Assembly (NCBI GenBank): GCA_942491995.1
Contig: CALOCX010000003.1
Coordinates: 1-64,000 of the forward strand
Length of the DNA: 64,000 bases
Reading direction: 5' to 3'
Origin: UBA9214 sp942491995
Lineage (GTDB): Bacteria > Pseudomonadota > Gammaproteobacteria > UBA9214
Shown: piece by piece, positions 44,650 to 52,968 of the stretch
Layout: the number at the start of each line of letters is the position of its first letter
How positions within the stretch are numbered: the first letter of the stretch is position 1
Notes under the pieces: generated by a model
Database searches by the model: none
What the model was told of the DNA's origin: nothing
What the model saw: only the letters and a program-made list of their open reading frames with translations
Translations under genes and position numbers: made by a program

Positions 44650-46225
44650 CGAGGTAGGCTATAACTTCTTCAGCGAAACCAATGCCGGCCTCGGCGTAGA
44701 AACTCCAGGTGGTCTCCACGCCGGCGGCCTTGAGAGTTGCCGCATCTTCCGGGTATTGCACCACGGCGAAGATGCGACCAACCGAGTGACGACTGCGGAT
44801 CCCCCGGGCAACGCCAAGATTCTGTTCAAGCTCGGTGAGCGCCAGCATGGCCACCGAGACCTTCCCTTTCGCGGTTCTTGCCCAGAATTCGTCATCGGTG
44901 GCATCGGCATGGATGACGTTACGACCGGCCGCGACATGCCGGGACACCGTGTCGGGGTCAATGTCGATACCGATCAGCCAATCGCCATACTGCTCCTTCA
45001 GAGTATCGTATGCACTGGTACCGACGCGCCCCATGCCGATGATCGCTATGCGTGCTTCCCCCGGGTCAATGGGGGCATCCTCCGGCAGGGGTGTCGCTGT
45101 CTCGAAAGGGCTAATGTGGACCCTGAGTTTTTCATGCAGCTTTCGTGAACTGGCATTCAGGGGAGCTGCCGCAATAAAGGTCATCGTCAGTGCCAGTGCG
45201 ACGATCACCAGCCAGTCACCGCTGAGCCAGCCATTGGCGACGGCAATGGCCCCGACGATCAGGCCGAACTCGCTGTAGTTGGCCAGTGTCAGAGAGGCGA
45301 ACAGCGAGGTATAGGCGCGCAGCCGGAAGCGGGTGAACAGGCCGAAATACAGTATCACCTTGAGCACGACCAGCACGGCCAGTCCCAGCGCCACCAGTAA
45401 TGCGGAAACGCTGATGGTCCCTGACATGCCGATACTGAGGAAGAAACCAACCAGCAGCAGGTCCTTGAAGCCAAGCAGCTTTTTCGACAACTCGCCAGCC
45501 GCGGGGTGTGCCGCCAGCAGTGCCCCGACAATCAATGCACCCAGGTCACCCTTTACATCAAGCATGTTGAACAGTGTCCAGCTGCCAAATGCCAGAGCAA
45601 GGCCGAAGAGGATCTGCAATTCACTATGACCCGCGCGGGTCAGCAGGGCCGCCAGCACACCACGCAACGGGATCAGACCAAGCAATGCGAGCGCCCATGG
45701 CGAGGGCATCTTCCCGGCTGACACGGCAAGAAACAGCACCGCAAAGATGTCCTGCATAATCAATACCCCGATCGCGAGCTGCCCGTATCTCGAAGTGTAT
45801 TCACCCTTCTCCTCCAGCACCTTGACCGCAAATACCGTGCTGGAAAAACTCAGCGCGAAACCAATCAGCAACGCGATCCTGAAATCCACATCGGCGAAGA
45901 TGGCCAGGCCCGTCAGGCCCAGCCAGTAGAGTCCTGTCCCGAAGACCACGATGACAGCCAGCATGTGCAGGGTCGTGCCGGCCCAGATGACCGGGCGCAG
46001 CAGTGAGCGCACATCCAGTTTCAGGCCAATGGTGAACAGCAACAGGGTAACGCCGAGATTGCCGATCGCGGTGAGTTTTACATGGTCGTTGAAACCCAGT
46101 GCATTGAGGACAAACCCGGCGATCAGGTAACCCACCAGCGGCGGCAGGCCAAAGCGCACCGCCAGCAGTCCGGATACCAGAGCGGGTCCAAGCCAGTAAA
46201 GGTCATTCATTCCTGAAAACATCAA
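44609..46225 (-). CDS. CPA2-family cation:proton antiporter with a C-terminal TrkA-N domain
   Basis: The 538-residue protein has about 12 N-terminal membrane helices with the Kef/NapA-type pattern (YLIAGFVLNALGF, GLKLDVRSLL, FSSTVFAVKVLEEKG) and a cytoplasmic nucleotide-binding domain with the IAIIGMGRVGTSAYD Rossmann motif near residue 395. It resembles KefB/KefC and RosB-type antiporters that exchange K+ or Na+ for H+. An ATG at 46210 with AGGA upstream is an alternative start. It follows the zinc-ribbon/CBS gene by 14 bases in the kor operon. Confidence 0.87.
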   Translation of the reverse strand: MMFSGMNDLYWLGPALVSGLLAVRFGLPPLVGYLIAGFVLNALGFNDHVKLTAIGNLGVTLLLFTIGLKLDVRSLLRPVIWAGTTLHMLAVIVVFGTGLYWLGLTGLAIFADVDFRIALLIGFALSFSSTVFAVKVLEEKGEYTSRYGQLAIGVLIMQDIFAVLFLAVSAGKMPSPWALALLGLIPLRGVLAALLTRAGHSELQILFGLALAFGSWTLFNMLDVKGDLGALIVGALLAAHPAAGELSKKLLGFKDLLLVGFFLSIGMSGTISVSALLVALGLAVLVVLKVILYFGLFTRFRLRAYTSLFASLTLANYSEFGLIVGAIAVANGWLSGDWLVIVALALTMTFIAAAPLNASSRKLHEKLRVHISPFETATPLPEDAPIDPGEARIAIIGMGRVGTSAYDTLKEQYGDWLIGIDIDPDTVSRHVAAGRNVIHADATDDEFWARTAKGKVSVAMLALTELEQNLGVARGIRSRHSVGRIFAVVQYPEDAATLKAAGVETTWSFYAEAGIGFAEEVIAYLGDTFEKTAATAAP

Positions 46226-46239
46226 GTAGTGCCACGCCT

Positions 46240-46788
46240 TTATTGCTGTTCCAGAGCCGCTGGAAACTCGTCTGCAGTCTGAAATTGTTTTGCCATGTAG
46301 GCAATGACATCCCTGGATGAGACAATGCCCGCAGGTCGGTTGTTGTCATCGACAATGGGCAGGTAGCGGATATCGCTGATGATCATGCGCTGCAGTGCGA
46401 AGCCCAGGGGATGCTCAGGCTTGCTGCTTTCCGGGGCTGCCGACATAAAATCCCCGACCACGCAGTGGCCAAGATCAAGACCCTGCCCTGCCACCTTCTG
46501 CAACAGGTCCCGCTCCGTCAGAATGCCGGTCAGCTTGCCGTCATTTGACGTGATCAGCACACAGCCAATACCGTGGTTACGCATCAGTTGAATCGCATCC
46601 TGCAGTGAGGTTTGAGTATCAACCGTCAGCGGCCTGATCGGCTGCAGGCACTCGACCGGGTCTTCCATCAGGCTGCGCTCGATTTTGGTCCCTGCCTGTG
46701 GCACATCCTCCTGTGTCAGGCTGGTGCCGCAGTTTTCACAGGCATCAGCCCCGGCCAGATTTTCATAACCACAAGCCGGACATTTCAT
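46240..46788 (-). CDS. Zinc-ribbon plus CBS-pair protein
   Basis: The 182-residue product starts with a zinc ribbon of two CxxC pairs (CPACGYENLAGADACENCG, residues 3-21 in part) followed by a CBS pair (LTVDTQTSLQDAIQLMRNHG through YLPIVDDNNRPAGIVSSRDV, about residues 54-165). CBS pairs bind adenosine nucleotides and regulate linked enzymes or channels. It overlaps the korB end by four bases, so it is made with the oxidoreductase. Regulation by energy charge is an inference. Confidence 0.87.
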   Translation of the reverse strand: MKCPACGYENLAGADACENCGTSLTQEDVPQAGTKIERSLMEDPVECLQPIRPLTVDTQTSLQDAIQLMRNHGIGCVLITSNDGKLTGILTERDLLQKVAGQGLDLGHCVVGDFMSAAPESSKPEHPLGFALQRMIISDIRYLPIVDDNNRPAGIVSSRDVIAYMAKQFQTADEFPAALEQQ

Positions 46789-47825
46789 CGTGCTTCTCCG
46801 TTTACTGATTCAGGTATTTCCCAGGTTTCACCCTGGCGAAACAGGGCTTCCAGATCAGCCGCCTTTGCAGCCTGTGCGCGGTGTACCTGCTCCGCGAGGA
46901 GCTGGCTGTATACCGGCTTGTCAATCGCACGATACACACCCAGTGGTGTAGGAAAATCCGGTGGTCCCATGCGCGACAGCAGATACGCCAGGGTTGGCTC
47001 GCTGGCGCGCTCATCATGGACCAGCAGGTTCTCCTCTCCCACCTCCGCGACCTGCACCACCTCGGGTACAACCCCGTTCAGGCGTATGCCCTTCTCGCCC
47101 TGTTTTCCGAATCGCATCGGCTTGCCGTGTTCCAGGTACAGGACATGATCAAGACGCTTGTCAGGGTCGGTAATGTGCCCCCAGGTAGCATCGTTGAAGA
47201 TGATGCAGTTTTGCGCGATCTCGACCAGGGCGGCACCGTGGTGGTCTGCGGAACGTCGCAACACCCCGGACATGTGCTTCTGGAAGACATCCACGGTACG
47301 CGCGATAAAGCTGGCCTCGGCGCCGATGGCGATACCGACGGGATTCACCGGATTTTCAATCGAGCCATCCGGACTGGAACTGGTTCTTGCGCCGATACTG
47401 GAGGTCGGTGAATACTGACCCTTGGTCAGCCCGTAGATGCGATTATTGAACAGTAATATATTGATATCAACATTGCGCCGCAGCGCATGGATGAGATGAT
47501 TGCCGCCGATTGCCAGGCCGTCACCATCACCGGTCACCACCCACACCTGCAGTTCGGGACGCGCGGCCTTGAGTCCCATCGCCAGGGTCGGTGCCCGCCC
47601 ATGGATGGAGTGAATGCCGTAGGTATTCATGTAGTACGGGAAGCGACTGGAACAGCCGATCCCCGAAATGATTACAATGTTCTCGCGTGGAATCCCCAGT
47701 TCGGGCAACGTCTTCTGCATTTGCGCCAGGATGGCATTATTGCCGCAGCCCGGACACCAGCGCACATCCTGGCCGGAGGCGAAGTCCTTGCGCGTGAGCT
47801 TGACGGGTTCTGTTTCGGCATTCAT
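46785..47825 (-). CDS. korB: 2-oxoacid:ferredoxin oxidoreductase, beta subunit (KorB-like)
   Basis: The 346-residue protein is the thiamine-diphosphate subunit of a two-subunit 2-oxoacid:ferredoxin oxidoreductase: WCPGCGNNAIL (about residues 23-33), GIGCSSRFPYY and HSIHGRAPTLAMGLK, and the TPP motif GDGDGLAIGGNHLIHA with NNRIYGLTKGQ. Together with KorA it interconverts 2-oxoglutarate, or pyruvate, with CO2 and the CoA ester, using ferredoxin. The direction is unknown: the reductive TCA cycle or oxidative metabolism at low oxygen. ATG overlaps the korA stop by four bases. Confidence 0.92.
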   Translation of the reverse strand: MNAETEPVKLTRKDFASGQDVRWCPGCGNNAILAQMQKTLPELGIPRENIVIISGIGCSSRFPYYMNTYGIHSIHGRAPTLAMGLKAARPELQVWVVTGDGDGLAIGGNHLIHALRRNVDINILLFNNRIYGLTKGQYSPTSSIGARTSSSPDGSIENPVNPVGIAIGAEASFIARTVDVFQKHMSGVLRRSADHHGAALVEIAQNCIIFNDATWGHITDPDKRLDHVLYLEHGKPMRFGKQGEKGIRLNGVVPEVVQVAEVGEENLLVHDERASEPTLAYLLSRMGPPDFPTPLGVYRAIDKPVYSQLLAEQVHRAQAAKAADLEALFRQGETWEIPESVNGEAR

Positions 47826-49663
47826 GACAACAGCGCCTCGATCCGTGACTCGACTTCCCTGACAGTAAAGGGCTGGCCGCGCAGTTTCGGATATGAGATG
47901 GCATCCACAAGATACCTGGCGCGGATCAGCAGGGCCAGCTGCCCCGAATTTAACTCCGGGATCATGACCTTCTCATAACGGCCAAGCACTTCACCCAGAT
48001 TTCGCGGAAAGGGATTCAGGTAGCGAAGATGCGCATGGGCCACCGAACGGCCCCGTTGCCGGGCACGCTGCACCGCGGTGAATGCCACTCCAAAGGTCCC
48101 GCCCCAGCTGAGCACCAGCAGGGTCGCCTGCTGCTCGCCGCTCACCTCGAGTAGCGGAATAAAATCTGCCACACGCGCCACTTTATCTGCACGTAGCTGG
48201 CACATTGCCTCATGGTCTTCCGGGGCATAACTGACGGCACCGCTTGGCGGATGCTTTTCCAGCCCGCCTATACAGTGCTCCATCCCGGGGGTTCCCGGCA
48301 GCACCCAGGGTCGTGCCAGGGTTGTAGCATCGCGGGCGTAGGGTTGAAAACCATCAGGGTCAACGGGATGCCTTACCGCGATCGGTTCAATGTCCTGCAG
48401 CGAGGGTATCCGCCAGGGTTCACTGCCGTTTGCGAGGTAGCCCTCGCTCAGGACAAACACCGGTGTGTTGTGCCGCACCGCGATGCGGAAGGCCTCGATG
48501 GCCATGTCGAAGCAGTCGCCCGGACTGGCGGCGGCAAGGACCGGCAACGGGCTTTCACCATGACGCCCAAACAGGGCCTGCAACAGGTCGGCCTGCTCGG
48601 TCTTGGTCGGCAGACCCGTGGACGGCCCGCCACGCTGTACGTTGAGGATAACCAGCGGCAATTCCAGCATCACGGCAAGCCCGATGGCCTCGCTCTTCAG
48701 GCAGACGCCGGGTCCGCTGGTGCCCGTCACCGAGAAGGCACCGCCATAGGCAGCCCCGATCGCCGAACCGATGGCAGCAATCTCATCCTCGGTCTGGATG
48801 GTGCGCACATCCATGTGCTTCCAGCGCGCCAGATGGTTGAGCACATCGGTGGCCGGCGTGATCGGGTAACTGCTATAGACAAGCGGTTTATCCGCCAGCT
48901 GTGCGGCCGTCACAAACCCCAGGGCCGCGGCCTCGTTACCGTTGATGATGCGCCAGGTGCCCGCTTCACCCCTGGCACCCGGCACCGTATATTGCACCGC
49001 AAATGCCTCGGCGGTTTCGCCATAGTGATAGCCAGCCTGCAGTGCCAGACGGTTGGCCTCTGCCACCAGCGGCATGCGCGAGAACTTGCGCTCGATCCAT
49101 TTCAGGCTCTGTTCCAGGGGACGCTCGTAGAGCCAGTACACCAGTCCAAGCATGAAGAAATTCTTGCAGCGTGCCTTCACTGTACGCTTCAGATCGAGAT
49201 CATCCAGCGCATTGAGTGTCAGGGTCGTGGCCGGCACTGTGTGCAGTTGGTAACGGCTGCCCAGCTCCGGATTAGCCAGCGGGTTTACTTCATAACCCGC
49301 CTTGGCCAGGTTGCGCTCCGAAAAGGCGTCCTCGTCAATGATGAGTACCCCGTTGGGCAGCAACCGCGACAGGTTGGTCTTGAGCGCGGCAGGGTTCATC
49401 GCCACCAGTACATCGGGATTGTCACCGGGGGTATGAATTTCCTCATGGGAGAAATGCAGCTGAAACCCGGAGACACCCGCCACGGAACCGGCGGGCGCAC
49501 GAATTTCCGAGGGATAATCCGGCAGTGTGCTGACATCGTTGCCGAGGATGGCAGACGTCGTGGTCAGCTGGCTGCCGGTCAGCTGCATGCCATCCCCGGA
49601 ATCGCCGCTGAACAGGATGGTGACCTGTTCGAGTGGTTCTCTGGTTTTCGCTGAGGCCGTCAT
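47822..49663 (-). CDS. korA: 2-oxoacid:ferredoxin oxidoreductase, alpha (gamma-alpha fused) subunit (KorA-like)
   Basis: The 613-residue protein joins the gamma domain (about residues 1-200, with the GDSGDGMQLTGSQLT beginning) and the alpha domain (YPITPATDVLNHLA around 270, GTSGPGVCLKSEAIGLA near 315, GLPTKTEQADLLQA near 352). This fused form is typical of the two-subunit KorAB enzymes of Bacteria and Archaea. It would take electrons to or from ferredoxin; no ferredoxin gene lies next to it. It follows the CBS gene by 37 bases and precedes korB with a four-base overlap. Confidence 0.92.
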   Translation of the reverse strand: MTASAKTREPLEQVTILFSGDSGDGMQLTGSQLTTTSAILGNDVSTLPDYPSEIRAPAGSVAGVSGFQLHFSHEEIHTPGDNPDVLVAMNPAALKTNLSRLLPNGVLIIDEDAFSERNLAKAGYEVNPLANPELGSRYQLHTVPATTLTLNALDDLDLKRTVKARCKNFFMLGLVYWLYERPLEQSLKWIERKFSRMPLVAEANRLALQAGYHYGETAEAFAVQYTVPGARGEAGTWRIINGNEAAALGFVTAAQLADKPLVYSSYPITPATDVLNHLARWKHMDVRTIQTEDEIAAIGSAIGAAYGGAFSVTGTSGPGVCLKSEAIGLAVMLELPLVILNVQRGGPSTGLPTKTEQADLLQALFGRHGESPLPVLAAASPGDCFDMAIEAFRIAVRHNTPVFVLSEGYLANGSEPWRIPSLQDIEPIAVRHPVDPDGFQPYARDATTLARPWVLPGTPGMEHCIGGLEKHPPSGAVSYAPEDHEAMCQLRADKVARVADFIPLLEVSGEQQATLLVLSWGGTFGVAFTAVQRARQRGRSVAHAHLRYLNPFPRNLGEVLGRYEKVMIPELNSGQLALLIRARYLVDAISYPKLRGQPFTVREVESRIEALLS

Positions 49664-49700
49664 TCCGGGGTGCTCAATTCATTCATCATGCCGCATGGAA

Positions 49701-50168
49701 CTACCCGCCTTCCGGTGTCTGTGCAATCTGCTCCGGGTCCGGCGGCAGGTTAAGCACATGCTTGGCAAAGTGATTGACCAGGTAGGCGGCGATGTCCTTG
49801 TGGCGTACACAGCCGGCAACCTGTCCGCTGGCGTCGACGATCGGTATCTGGCGATGTCCACCCTGATGCATCAACAGCAGCGCCTTGTGGACCAGGTCCT
49901 CTGCGGCAACACAGACCGGATGGGGACTCATGTACCCGGACACTGGCAGCATCAGTACATCATCATGGCCCAGCACGGACAGGAACACGTCGCGTTCCGT
50001 AAAAATGCCGGCAAGGCGGCTGTTTTCCGTGATCAGTGCGTAACCCAGACCGCCCTCCTGCATAGCCCGGATCACGTCACCGATGCAGGTTGCCCCGTCA
50101 AGCAGCAACGGCGGCTGCAGTTCCAGCGCCAGCACCTCGACTTCCCGCAGGCTTCTTTCAATCTTCAT
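49701..50168 (-). CDS. CBS-pair protein upstream of korA
   Basis: The 155-residue product consists almost only of a CBS pair (TCIGDVIRAMQEGGLGYALI near residues 30-50, then GHRQIPIVDASGQVAGCVRHKD near 105-127). It resembles the CBS part of the zinc-ribbon protein at the other end of korAB, but has no ribbon; the two share the start pattern KIERSL. It would sense nucleotides. It overlaps the remnant of a hybrid kinase upstream by four bases. Confidence 0.85.
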   Translation of the reverse strand: MKIERSLREVEVLALELQPPLLLDGATCIGDVIRAMQEGGLGYALITENSRLAGIFTERDVFLSVLGHDDVLMLPVSGYMSPHPVCVAAEDLVHKALLLMHQGGHRQIPIVDASGQVAGCVRHKDIAAYLVNHFAKHVLNLPPDPEQIAQTPEGG

Positions 50169-50913
50169 GATGGTTTGCCTGCTCCTTCATCATCCAGCCC
50201 CTTGATGCCGGCAATCACCTCCTCAAGGCTCAGGCAAAACGGCGGCATGTGTTGCATTGCAATATCCAGGTCACCCGTGATGCAGGCTTCTTCCATGGCT
50301 GCGGCTTCCTGGTGGAGCTTCCATGCGCCCAGATAACCACTGCCACCCCTTATTCCGTGGGCAATCTCTCTGGCTTCCTCGATGGCACCCCGTGCGAGCA
50401 ATGTACCAATCTCTTCGCTGCTGTGACAGCGCTGCGTGTAAAAACTCCAGAGTATTTTCTTGAAGGTTGACCAGTCGCATTTCAGATTTTTCATGGCGCC
50501 ATCGGCGTCAATGCCAGCCAGTAAACTGTGCCGATGCTCGTCAAGCACCGGTGAAGATTTTATATTTACCATCTCTGGCGATGCGTGGTCTTGCTGCACG
50601 CCTGCGGGCAGCAGTTGTTGCAGCAGAACGGCCACCAGATAATCCTCATCTACCGGCTTGCTGACGTGGGCCACCATGCCTGCAGCCAGACAACGTTCTT
50701 TTTCTTCAGCCATTGCGTGTGCAGTCAGCCCGATCACGGGCAGGTTAGGCGCAACTGTATGAATAACATGCTGATGAGAGGTAATTCATCCGCCACGTTC
50801 GTCGTGTAGACAACGATAAGCCAGGCGACAGAATAGAGGATACTGGTCAAGGTGGCCGCCCGGGCCAGATCTTTATCCGCGATCCTGATTGAAGAGAGGT
50901 CAGTGCAAGACAT
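50165..50913 (-). pseudogene. Remnant of a hybrid sensor histidine kinase (internal deletion)
   Basis: From 50737 down to 50165 an open frame encodes the end of a receiver domain (VIGLTAHAMAEEKERCLAAG, HVSKPV) followed by an HPt domain with the phosphorylated His in AHGIRGGSGYLG. From ATG 50913 a short frame of 59 codons (MSCTDLSSIRIADKDLARAA, then a membrane helix SILYSVAWLIVVY) looks like the start of a membrane sensor and ends at 50734 in another frame. The kinase core and most of the receiver are missing between them, so a large internal deletion has fused the two ends. The HPt part could still be translated from 50737. Confidence 0.72.
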
Positions 50914-50964
50914 GATAAAAAGACGACAGAGAACAGAAGTTCAGCTTCATGGCTTGAACGTCAC

Positions 50965-51546
50965 CTATCGTCCATGCAATTTGCATTCACCCCTTTTGTA
51001 AACCATGCTCCCGGGATGGCGTCTCGAGCCCAGTGCCATTTCGTCCCTGTCCAGGGACTCGTCACGCTCGTATTCATCAAGCCAGTCCCTGGTCGGTCGC
51101 GAGGGCCCGCATTGTCCATATCCCATCGTCATACTGTCAGGAAAGCAGGGTTGATAGGTGCCGTTGGCCGCAAACACCAGCTGTACCCGCTCCTCTCCGC
51201 TCATGGAACACCAGACACCTTCAAGGAACTCATTGCTCAGGCGTGCCTTGGTCAATTCATCCGCTTCCCTGTCAGCAACGGCTTGTGCCTGCTGCGCCTG
51301 CGACGGTGGTAACATCATCTCGATAAGGCCCAGCGTCTGCATGGCGGTTGCTTCGTGACCCTGGGCACACATTTCGGCAGCCTGATCGCGAAACATCTGC
51401 ACGGCATTGCGCTGGTTAGCATCCATCTGCGGACTGGCCATGCGCTGATCGACTTCAGCCAGCTTCTCCTTGCAGGCCGCCGTTGCTTGCAGCGGCAGTA
51501 ACACGGCTATCATAACGATAGCCATCACGACTGATTTTTTACGCAT
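50965..51546 (-). CDS. Exported hypothetical protein
   Basis: The 193-residue protein starts at ATG 51546 with a signal peptide (MRKKSVVMAIVMIAVLLPLQ to ATA) and continues with a helical region rich in Gln, Ala and Met (about 25-115) and a C-terminal part with four Cys residues (WCSMSG, YQPCFPDS, GQCGPS and ECKL). No family is recognised. The longer frame adds 22 residues in front that are unlike a signal sequence. It is likely periplasmic, with disulfides. Confidence 0.6.
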   Translation of the reverse strand: MRKKSVVMAIVMIAVLLPLQATAACKEKLAEVDQRMASPQMDANQRNAVQMFRDQAAEMCAQGHEATAMQTLGLIEMMLPPSQAQQAQAVADREADELTKARLSNEFLEGVWCSMSGEERVQLVFAANGTYQPCFPDSMTMGYGQCGPSRPTRDWLDEYERDESLDRDEMALGSRRHPGSMVYKRGECKLHGR

Positions 51547-51640
51547 CAAATTATCCTCCGTAGCCGTTCTGCTTTCACCGCCTGAATCCACGAGTGGAAG
51601 CAGGATGTACACATCATGCGAGGCTGTCCCTGGCCTGTTT

Positions 51641-51859
51641 TCAGCCCTGAAGTTGAGGCGTCAACAACAGGCGTGGTCCCATCTCCATATCTATATCGGA
51701 CTGTGCCATAAAGTCATCACTGGTCAGCACAGAGTTGGTGATGATCTCGATACGATTGTCCGGATCGGCGTTCAGCCACAAGTACACGGTTGCTCTGACC
51801 CGGTATAGTGTAGCAGTGACGATACCAGCTTTCCCCTGAATAGAGGGGGTGTAGCTCAT
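51641..51859 (-). CDS. Possible small hypothetical protein
   Basis: The 72-residue open frame has no ribosome binding site in front of ATG 51859 and no family match that I recognise. Its composition (NADPDNRIEIITNSVLTSDD) looks protein-like, so it could be a fragment of a decayed gene. The 325 bases between the two exported-protein genes hold nothing else. Confidence 0.25.
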   Translation of the reverse strand: MSYTPSIQGKAGIVTATLYRVRATVYLWLNADPDNRIEIITNSVLTSDDFMAQSDIDMEMGPRLLLTPQLQG

Positions 51860-51937
51860 CGCCGGCCGGAAACAGCGTTTATTTCGCGCGATACTGACAA
51901 CATTGCATATCCAACAGACATCAACAGGAGAAACAGA

Positions 51938-52157
51938 ATGAAATCATACAAGCGTATTACCACCGCACTGTTTGCACGACTTATTACGCGTGGGGCTGTC
52001 TGCTTGTGAAAAAGGCCCTGCAGAAAAAGCAGGGGAATCTATCGATGATGCAGCATCTGATATGGCTGACAAATCGGAGGACGCGGCAGATACAATGAAG
52101 GAAAAGCTGGATAACCAGCAGTCGTTAGGTTACCTGTTTGTTACCAATCCAGTTTGA
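51938..52157 (+). pseudogene. Small lipoprotein gene with a frameshift at the lipobox
   Basis: ATG 51938 is preceded by AGGAG and starts a typical signal sequence (MKSYKRITTALFARLIT). After RG the frame runs into a stop (RGAVCL). In the +1 frame the sequence continues as GLSACEKGPAEKAGESIDDA, a perfect lipobox LSAC and a charged helical region. One extra G in the GGGG run at about 51990-51995 explains the break. The mature part resembles small entericidin-like or YtxH-like lipoproteins with alternating Asp, Ala and Lys. Its end overlaps the convergent gene at 52141. Confidence 0.7.
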
Positions 52158-52554
52158 TTCTGAAATACAGGGAACGATCCGCTTTGTCGACATCCTCGAG
52201 TTCCAGTGCAAGGGTCTTGCTTTTGTTAAGATCCAGCCCGAGTCGGTCATTAACAACCAGGCCAAGAGCCGCGCCCATGACGTAGCCACCCTCCTCCGGA
52301 ATACCGATCGTTTTAAGCACATTGGTTGAATAAGACCTGAGGGTGTCACGCACTACCCCCTGATTGTGGCTATATATCTCCTTGTACTCCTGGGGTGTCA
52401 GGTTCGTCTCGACCCGGTGAAAACCCTGCTGTTGATAGCCGGATTCGTTTGATTTGACACCCAGATTGAGCAACGAAAAATTGCTGTCCTCGGCATGGGC
52501 GATTGAACCTGTCGTCAGGAAGAAGGCTGACACAAGTGTTATTGCACGAATCAT
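52141..52554 (-). CDS. Exported hypothetical protein
   Basis: The 137-residue product from ATG 52554 has a signal peptide (MIRAITLVSAFFLTTGSIAHA) and a mature domain with GYVMGAALGLVVNDRLGLDL and an end in ADRSLYFRIKLDW. The terminal aromatic residue and alternating pattern could suit an outer-membrane-associated strand, but the protein is too short for a barrel. No family recognised. The first seven codons of the longer frame are probably not used. Confidence 0.55.
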   Translation of the reverse strand: MIRAITLVSAFFLTTGSIAHAEDSNFSLLNLGVKSNESGYQQQGFHRVETNLTPQEYKEIYSHNQGVVRDTLRSYSTNVLKTIGIPEEGGYVMGAALGLVVNDRLGLDLNKSKTLALELEDVDKADRSLYFRIKLDW

Positions 52555-52968
52555 GTAAACCACTACAGATGTCATTTTGTTATTGTTTTAGCAGTTCTTT
52601 ATTACCGTTTTGTTTAAATAATTTTACTAACCGTTTTAAGCTTACACCCTGCAATTGTTTATCACAAAACGCTAACATTTACAGACTTTATGCCGCATAG
52701 GAAAATCTAATCCAGTACATATTGACACCCATAGGCAATCAAGCGACCGTTCACCGATGCCACCTCGACCAGACGCTTGATTGACAAACCTGCCCGAATC
52801 CTGCCAACTGTGAAGGCACGGATTGCCTGTACCGTTGCAGTTGCCTACACTTTGCTTTCACTGGTGATGCAAGACCTGAATGCAGTCCGCCAGCCAGATG
52901 TTGTAACAAACGACCAACAATAACGTGTAATAGTAAACAACCAATAATACTGAAGGAGGAGCATCCCC
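52555..52968. other. AT-rich intergenic region before the sulfatase gene
   Basis: This is the most AT-rich gap of the window (especially 52575-52680) and probably carries promoters for both flanking genes. It contains the perfect inverted repeat listed separately. GAAGGAGGAG sits just before the sulfatase ATG. No gene or known riboswitch is visible. Confidence 0.5.
52736..52783. repeat. Perfect 10-bp inverted repeat, possible operator or hairpin
   Basis: CAATCAAGCG at 52736-52745 is mirrored by CGCTTGATTG at 52774-52783, with 28 bases between. It lies about 190 bases upstream of the sulfatase start, where a regulator could bind. Confidence 0.45.

Noticed and set aside
44649..46225. Antiporter and following small gene as a single fused protein
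   Set aside because: The overlap of 41 bases is in a different frame, and the antiporter ends in the normal place after its TrkA-N domain.
48212..49654. Plus-strand open frame of 480 codons opposite korA
   Set aside because: No family motif, no start signal, and fully antisense to a clear oxidoreductase gene.
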